The notes under the pieces are model-generated. The model did not search any database, was not told the DNA's origin, and saw nothing but the letters and a program-made list of their open reading frames with translations. The position numbers were made by a program, and so were the translations under genes. Of a DNA stretch of 13,875 nt, positions 1-6,770 are shown in pieces. The DNA comes from Ettlia oleoabundans (taxonomy: Eukaryota > Chlorophyta > Chlorophyceae > Chlamydomonadales). The stretch lies in contig JAAMXP010001558.1 of NCBI GenBank assembly GCA_019693395.1, forward strand, positions 1-13,875. The letters run 5' to 3'. The first letter of the stretch is position 1. Each line of letters opens with the position of its first letter.

Positions 1-1943
1 ACCCGTTGTTGAGCATCTCGTCAAGCAGCAGCACCAGCACGCCAGCCACAAACAGCTGCAGGGCAGGGCAAGGAAGAGGGGGGCTTTGGCTTCAGGCGGC
101 GCGCGCTGAGCGGCAAGGGAAGCTGAGGCAGGAGGCAGAGGGGGTACGTGGAGAAGGGTTTGATGTCGGGCAGTCGCACAGGTGTATGTCGCGTGGGGGT
201 GTGAACCGTGGGCAGCAATCAACACTATTTGCAAACCCAGCTCATGGCTAGGATAAGCCCAGCTTGCCACCTGCAGCACGCCATTGCTACAAGGTAGGCC
301 TACCTCCTTCCACTGACCCCAAACTAGTGCTCTGACATGCCCTATACCCAGACTAGTGCCGCAACGTGACCTAAACCCCAGACTAGTGCTGCGACACACC
401 CCACGCCCCAAACAAGTGCTGCCATTCCGTGTACCTCAGACTGGTGCAAGGTGCAATGGCATACACCATATCCCAGACTAGTGCTGCGACACACCCCATA
501 CCCCCCCGGGCCCACCTGCAGTACGATGAGTATGCTGTTGACCACACCCACTTCAGCGGGCTCGCCATACATGCCAGTCAGGACGTACACGATGGCCTGA
601 CCCACGGTGATCAGCAGGCCCAGCACGTGCTCGGCAGTCTTCCTGCGCCGCACACAACCAGTGGAGGAAGGCAGGGTGGGTGGTGCGCAAGGGTGAGGGT
701 GGTGGTGCTGTGAGTTGTGTTGGAGGTTGATGTTTGATTGATTGAACAGCCAACCGAAGAGCATGGGCCTTCCTGCAAACCTAGCCCACCCAGTCACCCA
801 ACCAACCCAACGGTCAGCAGCAGCGGGCACCGCACTGGCCGACACACGGGAGGAAATAAATTCCAGGGAAGAGCGCCAAGAATCTCGCGGGTAGGAAAAA
901 ATCTCACGGGAAAGAATTGCAAGGGGAGGAAAGCGGAACATTATCTCACATGAGGTCGCGGTCCGACTTGACGTTGGTGTCCACATCCAGAATCTTGGAC
1001 CCCACAAGAAGCTGGATGATGAGCCCTGCTGTCACGGTGGGACCTATGCCCAGCTCCATGACCTGCCAGGGGGGTGCGGCACGGTGAGCGAAATACGGTG
1101 AGCGGGGCAGTGCAATGCGCGACAGCTGCCAGAAGCTGCTGCCAACTTGGGGGCGGGAGGATGTACCAGTGCAGCCTTCGTTCTGAAACCTCGCGCCTGG
1201 CCCGACAGTGATGGAAGTCCCAACCGGCCTTGTTTTGCTGGGTGCGCCGGGCAGGCAGTACACGCCGCAGGCCAGCTCAGGGAGAATGCAGTCAGCACCC
1301 ACCGTTCCGCGTGAGGATGCCATGATCACGCGGGCCCAGTAGAGCGGGTCAGCACCGCTTGTGGTCTTCACGCCATACAGGGGCAGCTGGGAGCAAACCA
1401 GGAAGATGGCCAGGCACACGAGCGTGTAGAGCAGGCGGTCCCTGCGGTGTGGGTGGCAAGGAGAGTGGGGGAAGTGGGAAGGACGACGGCAGGGGTGGAC
1501 GTGCAGGCGGGTGGGTTGCGAGGAATTGGAGCAAAGGGAACCGCAGTGCCAGCGTATGGCCCTCCAAAAGCTGGTAGTTATGGATGGGAATTGGGAGAGA
1601 TTTTAGTTTAGAAGTGTTGTTGTGTTCGCTGCGATCAAGCGTGCGTCAGGCACGCCGAGCGGCTGTTGCCGTCAACTCGGTGATGGGCAGGGCAGCCGCT
1701 GCAGCCGCCTGGTATCGAGCTCTTTGGCGCAGCCAAGCACTGCTGCCACGTTTACGGGCCTAGCAAGCCAACGCAGCTGCGCCGATCGCCCGCCCGTTGA
1801 TGGCAAGGAAGGCGGGCGGCAGGCGCCCATCGCTCAGCGGAGCGACGTCCGTCACACCTGAACTGCACCCGCTTGCCGCCGCTGGGCTCTTCTACCTCCG
1901 GCAAGAATTTCGCCAGGGGCGCGAATAGCTGAAGCACCCTCAT
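1..1943 (-). CDS. SEC61A: Sec61 alpha subunit of the ER protein translocon, N-terminal part (five exons, gene runs off left edge)
   Basis: This is the channel-forming subunit of the Sec61 translocon, which passes nascent proteins across or into the ER membrane. Exons in coding order are 1943-1858, 1441-1303, 1062-950, 642-516 and 55-1. Every junction is GT-AG and the phases agree (2, 0, 2, 0), giving the first 173 residues of a protein that is usually about 475 long. Exon 1 starts with ATG at 1943 and encodes MRVLQLFAPLAKFLPEVEEP, a typical Sec61 alpha N-terminus. Exon 2 carries transmembrane segment 1 and the plug region (LVCSQLPLYG, then SGADPLYWARVIMASSRGT). Exon 3 has MELGIGPTVTAGLIIQLL and SDRDL. 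Exon 4 has VGQAIVYVLTGMYG. Exon 5 has LFVAGVLVLLLDEMLNNG. These blocks occur in family order with no frameshift, so the gene looks intact in this window. Introns are 416, 240, 307 and 460 nt. Family identity is near certain; exact splice sites are inferred from frame and consensus. Confidence 0.96.
316..499. repeat. Degenerate ~30-bp minisatellite, about six copies, inside SEC61A intron 4
   Basis: Six imperfect copies with the core CCCAGACTAGTGCTGCGACA begin near 316, 346, 375, 406, 433 and 470. Units run about 27 to 37 bp. The third and sixth copies are nearly identical, while the fourth and fifth are the most diverged. The array lies wholly within the intron between exons 4 and 5 of SEC61A (56-515) and ends about 16 bp before the exon 4 donor, so it makes up much of that intron. 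The Ala-Leu-Val-Trp repeats seen when it is translated on the minus strand are a by-product of the DNA repeat, not protein evidence. Confidence 0.85.
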
Positions 1944-3408
1944 TGCAACGTTGCACCCCCGATCCTGTCTGTAAGGGGTGGAACACAAGCGGGGAAGCCG
2001 AAACAGCCAGCCGACCCGCGTTGCAACGAGACCGCGTACTGCCCGGAGTACGGCCTGTCCCCAGTGCCGCTATTTACGCCCGTTTATCACGCTACAAACA
2101 CATCACGCGCATAGCTGCATCAGATCTGACGGTGCTGTGCTTCTTTGTGTCGTCCGAGGTTCTTGATCGACACAAAATATCCCTGGTTAACCATACTTTG
2201 CCGGTGCCGAAGCGGTTGAGAATATTGTATTGGACGGGAGTCACCTTGCGTTGCCAGCAGCGCCAACCAGGATTTGCCTTAACGGTGCAGCAGCAGCAGC
2301 GGCAGTTGCGCCGGCTGTCCATTCTCTCCCCCGCGGTGCTGAATCTGCCATTTCCGGTGCAGCAAGAATTTTTTTGCGTGCGTTGCTTGGGAGTGGCAGT
2401 GACTGTGGCTTCAACTGCCAGCTTGTTCATGCGGTGGGAGGCGCGTGCACTGCCCTTGCTGCGGCCCTTGCCCTTGCCGCTGCTCCACAACGCTTGCCAC
2501 TTCTTGGCCGAAGAGAACCCGTCCCCAGCTCAGGCAAGCAACCCGGATGGGCTGCAACCTGTTGCTCGTTGTTAAGGTGGGGGACTTGCTGCCAAAGTTC
2601 TGACTTCAGGGCTGCATCCTGACACAGGTGTGAATATTAAGTCGCAGTTGCCTTCGTTTAAAGTCCTCTCAAATCACTGTATCTTCGCTTACACAGCCGG
2701 ATGCAACAAGATCACTCAGCAAGATTAACGTGTAGGGTATTGCAACAGCTTCTTGCAAGAATTGGTGGCGGGCGCAACACCCAAGCGACCAACCCACTTT
2801 GCTAGCGACCAACATGTGGATGCTTGAGCCTGTGTGCCACAAGAATTTGCTTGCTACATGCACAGGTGGAAGTACAGCGGTGATTAAGGTTGGCACGCAA
2901 GCTATCCATGTACAGCAAACAAGTGACTTTGGGTTTGCCAACACGGGGGATCATCACGTTATTCACAGCACTGCTGCTGCTTTAATCGGGGGGGCCGGGC
3001 AGGGCGGGGGGGAAGGGCACGGGACGCTATGGCTTGGAATGCAAGTGTTACTTGGGGATGAGTGTCAAGACAAAACTGATTTCAAAGGTCATGTTGGATT
3101 GAATGGAGTGAAATCTAAAACTTTGAAACTGGAATGAGAGCTAAAAACAGGGAAAGATTGCCGGGGGCCAAATTTGCGATGGTTCGGCAAATCTAAAGTA
3201 TCATGGCAGCGGGCAGGAAAGGCGAGCAATATCAAAACAGGTGGGGAGTGGCAGTTGGACAACTTGGTATCAGGAAATTGAGACTAGATCTTGCAACAAA
3301 AAGGGGATGCGGTGACAGAATTTTGGTTGTGATGGTGGCCGAGGGGGTGGGGGTGGGGGCCGGCTTAAAAAGGAGAATGCGTGTTGAGGGGGTATATTCT
3401 ACACCGGG
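1944..3408. other. Intergenic region with no supported gene; SEC61A upstream sequence and probable 3' region of the next minus-strand gene
   Basis: The left part should hold the promoter and 5' UTR of SEC61A, whose ATG is at 1943 on the minus strand; I see no recognisable promoter box. The plus strand has open frames at 1943-2575 and 2230-2622 that overlap in different phases. Their translations are low-complexity, driven by a CAG/CGG-rich tract near 2287-2305, and the first has no ATG near its start. A further plus frame runs to 3137 with an ATG near 2814. It encodes about 108 residues with no motif I recognise. The right part could be 3' UTR of the minus-strand gene ending at 3778. None of these frames has splice or domain support, so I leave them uncalled. 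Confidence 0.5.
2689..2693 (-). terminator. Candidate TGTAA polyadenylation signal for the gene ending at 3778
   Basis: TTACA on the plus strand gives TGTAA on the minus strand, the polyadenylation signal commonly used by green algae. It is the first such pentamer I find downstream of the stop at 3778, at about 1.09 kb. That would mean a long 3' UTR containing both minisatellites, which is possible in chlorophytes but not shown. A five-base match occurs often by chance. Confidence 0.2.
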
Positions 3409-3606
3409 GCCCCCAAGGGAGGAGGTTTACCTTGGAGGGCCCTGAGAGGAGGAAAGTTGTGTCCTGAGGGGGCGCTGAGAGGAGGAAAATTGTGTCGTGA
3501 GGGGGCGTTGAGAGCAGGAAAACTGTGGCTTGAGGGAGCGCTGAGAGCAGGAAAATTGTGACTTGAGGGGGCGGCGAGCGAGAAAGGCTTGCGTGTTGAC
3601 GGTGTT
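3409..3606. repeat. 33-bp tandem repeat (minisatellite), about five to six copies
   Basis: Copies start at 3442, 3475, 3508 and 3541 with an exact 33-bp spacing. A degenerate copy lies on each side, near 3409 and 3574. The shared core on the plus strand is CTGAGAGCAGGAAAATTGTG followed by TTGAGGGGGCG. Weaker pieces of the same motif (GGAGGAAGATTGTGTCCTGAGGGGG) continue to about 3634. Because 33 is a multiple of three, the minus strand stays open and would encode an 11-residue repeat of the type PPQDTIFLLSA. The array lies downstream of the stop at 3778, so I place it in the 3' UTR or spacer. Confidence 0.9.
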
Positions 3607-3674
3607 GTAGGAGGAAGATTGTGTCCTGAGGGGGTTTGAGAACAGGAAGTGGAGTATGAACTTGAGGTGTGAGC

Positions 3675-3728
3675 TTTGGGAGCAAAATCACGTTTGGGAG
3701 CAAAATTACGTTTGATAGCAAAATCACG
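3675..3728. repeat. 18-bp tandem repeat, three copies
   Basis: Three adjacent 18-bp units occupy 3675-3692, 3693-3710 and 3711-3728. The consensus is TTTGGGAGCAAAATCACG, with one or two changes per copy. They lie about 50 bp downstream of the stop codon at 3778 on the minus strand and next to the 33-bp array. The unit length is again a multiple of three. Confidence 0.9.
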
Positions 3729-3777
3729 TCTGTGCAGGAGGAGATGTAAGGCAGACCGTATGGAAAGTTCAGGTAAA

Positions 3778-5377
3778 CTAGAAGCGGAAGCGGCGGCCCA
3801 GCAACTTGCAGAAGCTGCCGCAGCGACACAAACGGGTTTGGGATTTGTCGCTGCCGGTGCTTTGCCTGCTGGGCGGCCTCCCGGTGCTGGAAAGGCACAG
3901 GCAGCAGCGCAATGGCGGCTCCTCGGCCACCCCCGGCTGCCCGGCCACGGTCTGCGGCTGCACCTGGGGCTGGCTGCTTGGGGAAGCTGGCGCGCTGGCT
4001 GAGCGAAGCAGCACTTGTATTGGGGGCAGCCACGGCGCGGGTGTACTGGCTGCCACTGGCGGTGCTGTGAGCCCCAAGGCTGCGGCTGGGGCTGGGTGGG
4101 TGGCAGCTGTCAAGGTGCCAGCTGTTGGCGGGGAAGCTGGGTGGGAAGGTGAGGGCGGCTGCTGGTCTGCCACGGCCTCCAGCTCAGCATGTGGCTCCTC
4201 ACTGCAGCTGGATAGCCAGGCGGCCACTGCACCTAGCTTCTCTTCCTCCGTCAGTGGCGCCACGGAACGCGGGAGCGCTACAAGGCGCTGGGTAGAACTT
4301 GTCGCAGCCTCCTGCAGCTGCTCTGCACGCTGCCCATGGGTGTGCACCTGCTGCTGCACCTCCAGGCGGCGGCTGGGCTGCACCGGCGCGCTGAGGCCGC
4401 TACCAGACTGCTGGTGCAGCAGCACGTGGCGGGCGCTGCCTGAATGGCGGCGCTCCCCAGAGCGTCGAGGCTCGCTGGAGCGGCGTTTCATGTATTCCCT
4501 GCCGGCCACCAGAGCCACACGGTTGAGTGAGTCAAACACGCTCTCGCTGCTCCGCACGCTGTGGGCCTCATCATGATGTCTCAGGCCGCCGACGAGAGGG
4601 GCGCTGCCGCTGGGCTGGCCGCTGCTGCTGTACCGCCCGGATGTGACTGGGTTCCTACTGACAGTCCCGGCGCTGGGGTTGGTGGGGCCTGGGGCGCTCC
4701 CGCTGGGCATGCTGGCACCGCCACTGCCAACCAAGCGGGCAAGGCCTGTGCCCGCTGACCCGCTATGCCCGGCCAGCTGCCGGCTGAACCAGCTGCTTTC
4801 GGCAAAGGAGGCTGTGGAGGGGTGCTGAGCTGCGGGGGCTGCAACCAGAGAAGGCAGGGGGCAAGAGGCAGAAAAGGCGGTAAGAGAGATGAAACTGTGC
4901 TGTGGGGAAGGACATGGGTCTGTTGCGTGAGTCGCGTACTGCCGAGGGAGTCCCTTGACAGAGTGCGCAGTGCAAATGATGGGGGTGTCACAGGGTGTGG
5001 CAGAAGACAAGCATGGATGGGGCTCGATTTAGGCAGCTGGAAATTGACATGGGCTCCACTCTGCTGCTGAGAGTTGCCTACTTACGTACGCTTCCTACAG
5101 TCTTCCAGCTGTCGCACACTACAGCACTCTCTGCATAATCAAAGGAAGCCCCACCCTTCTCACCGCCGCCAGCTACTGGGGCGCCCGACGGCGTGGATGG
5201 CGCCTCCTCCGTCCGCGGCGACAAGATCCCTCCCTCTTGCCCCTGCTGCTCATTAAAGCCCGGGCCCTCCAAATCAGCTGTGAACGCCTCAAGCTCCGAG
5301 ACGGTCAGCCCACAGGGCAGGATTGGCTCGCCAGTCGGCGCCTCCAAGCCAAGCCTGCCATGGTTGTGGGAGCTCAT
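3778..5377 (-). CDS. Unrecognised Ser/Pro/Gly-rich, probably disordered protein (two exons, 5' end uncertain)
   Basis: The model joins 5377-5086 and 4838-3778 across a 247-nt intron with a strong donor (GTAAGT) and a pyrimidine-rich acceptor (TCTGGTTGCAG). The phase agrees (1), giving 450 residues and a TAG stop. I recognise no domain. The N-terminal 97 residues include a mixed segment (GLTVSELEAFTADLEGPGF). Most of the rest is Ser, Gly, Pro and Ala with low order. A basic serine cluster in the middle (MKRRSSEPRRSGERRHSGS) resembles basophilic kinase or 14-3-3 target sites. A predicted helix follows (EEEKLGAVAAWLSSCSEEPH), then a Pro/Ala tract and a Cys/Arg-rich C-terminus. There is no clear signal peptide or membrane segment. 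The start is unsure: an acceptor-like CTCTCCTTCGCAG ends at 5410 with TGCTAAC, a branch-point-like sequence, at 5488-5494. The reading frame is open across that acceptor, so 5' exons may be missing. A regulatory or scaffold role is only a guess. Confidence 0.6.
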
Positions 5378-6770
5378 GAGCGGGTTGTTCCAATGAAATA
5401 ATGGAAGCACTGCGAAGGAGAGGTGACAACTTGGATGGGAGAGGGGGTCTTTGAGGTGAGTGAGCGGGTGCAGAACTGGAGACCTTGGTTAGCAAAGAGT
5501 GCTCAGTCTGTGCTTCAACCAGTCGAAATGCGTGGTCCGGGTGTGAAGGCTCCCTCTGGATCTGGGCCTGAACGGCCCTTCGTGCCGGCTTCCGAAGTCC
5601 GAGTCCAGGTCGGCAGGCATCTATGCTAAGGACCTGCTACTTGATTTGGAATATGGCTAGCGCTGTCTTACACTACAAGAACGGCCATATTGATTATCTT
5701 GTGAGTGCCCTGCCAATAGTGCTGCCGCACCTGCTGCTGCGGCACCAGCGTTGCGGCACCGCCTGCGGCACCCCCTCGCCAACAGCAGAAGGAAGAGAGA
5801 CCAAACGTAAGTATTACGGCACCATGTCATGCCTGGTAAGGTTGCACAGCATCGTTGCAGGAACTCCAGAGGAGCAGCACCCACCTGCAATGCATTGACA
5901 ACCTTGGACGGCGCACAGCCTGCAGCGCTGCAGCTAGCGCTACCACAGCTGCCCTTTGTGGCCCCCACCAACTCGCATGTGCTGCTGCTGCAGCCTTGCA
6001 CATGCCAGCCTGCTTGCCATCATGATGCGTCGCTGAAATCCCCTGCCCAGATGCTGACGGGCCAGGTCGCCACCGAATGCGATAGTGGCAGACTTGGTTG
6101 CAAGAGATGGAACGAAGATAGTCACTAGTGTTGTAAGTCTTCAACTGCCGGCAAATCTAGAGTGCAGACTGGCAAATGGCTGCAGCTGCTCAACCTCAAA
6201 CCTTCATGAAGCAGTCTCTTCCCCGTGGACTCGGGAAGACGCTGGGCAGCCATAACGCTGTGGCTGCAGCTGCGCAATGGGCCAGGAATGATCACTGCAA
6301 GTAACAACAACCTTGTCAGGATCTGGAGCTCTGAACTAGAGAGTTGCTGGCACAATGGCCTGCCTGTTGACTCCGCTGCAATTCATCTATGGTCGCACTT
6401 TGCTGATCCGCCTGTTGGCACAGAGCTGCGCCTGCTGCGTTGTCGCTGCCGGCAGCCACCTGCCCCCCTATCACGACTGGTTCAATGCGGCTGCCCTATC
6501 AAAGCTTCACACTGAAACTGCAGCTAAAGTCACCCTGTGGCCTGTTAGATTACGAGAAGACATCAGGTGGCTTTTGAAGTGCCTGGTATAATGAGAGAGG
6601 TCCTACCCGAGGTTAGAAAAATACCTCCAGCCCTCCCTCCTAAAACCCTAGGAGCTGCTGACCTGACAACCTTGGACGGCATGGCCAGGCACATAATTCA
6701 CCCGCACCTCTTCCGCAATCCCTTCGGAGGATGTCAGCTCAAAAATCAAGCCAGCGTGCTGCCCCACGTG
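5378..6770. other. Divergent intergenic region; promoters of both neighbours and possible small spliced transcription unit
   Basis: This 1.4-kb stretch separates a minus-strand gene (start 5377 or further upstream) from a plus-strand gene (start 6771), so it should contain both promoters; no clear TATA box was found. It holds four consensus plus-strand donors: GTGAGT at 5701, GTAAGT at 5807, GTAAGG at 5836 and GTAAGT at 6133. One phase-consistent join is 5623-5700, 5789-5806 and 5861-6025. It starts with ATG, reads 86 residues to TGA, and is followed by TGTAA at 6132-6136. The product is Ala/Cys-rich and unrecognised, so I do not call it a gene. On the minus strand an ATG at 5619 opens a 43-codon frame (MPADLDSDFG...) that could be a first exon of the gene to the left, but its phase does not fit the acceptor at 5410. 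Confidence 0.4.

Noticed and set aside
342..1007. Minus-strand 221-codon open frame with Ala-Leu-Val-Trp repeats
   Set aside because: It is read-through of SEC61A exon 4 into its introns; the repeats come from the intron minisatellite.
1943..2575. Plus-strand 210-codon open frame divergent from SEC61A
   Set aside because: It begins with TTG, has no ATG until near its end, is driven by a CAG-rich tract and overlaps another open frame at 2230-2622. No recognisable domain.
2799..3137. Plus-strand open frame of about 110 codons
   Set aside because: No motif or neighbouring exon. It is as likely to be antisense to the 3' region of the minus-strand gene. Kept only as a mention in the intergenic entry.
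3806..4576. Plus-strand 256-codon open frame
   Set aside because: It is antisense to the long exon 3778-4838. Its Cys/Ser/Trp-rich translation is what an antisense frame of Ser/Pro/Ala coding looks like, and it has no motif or splice support.
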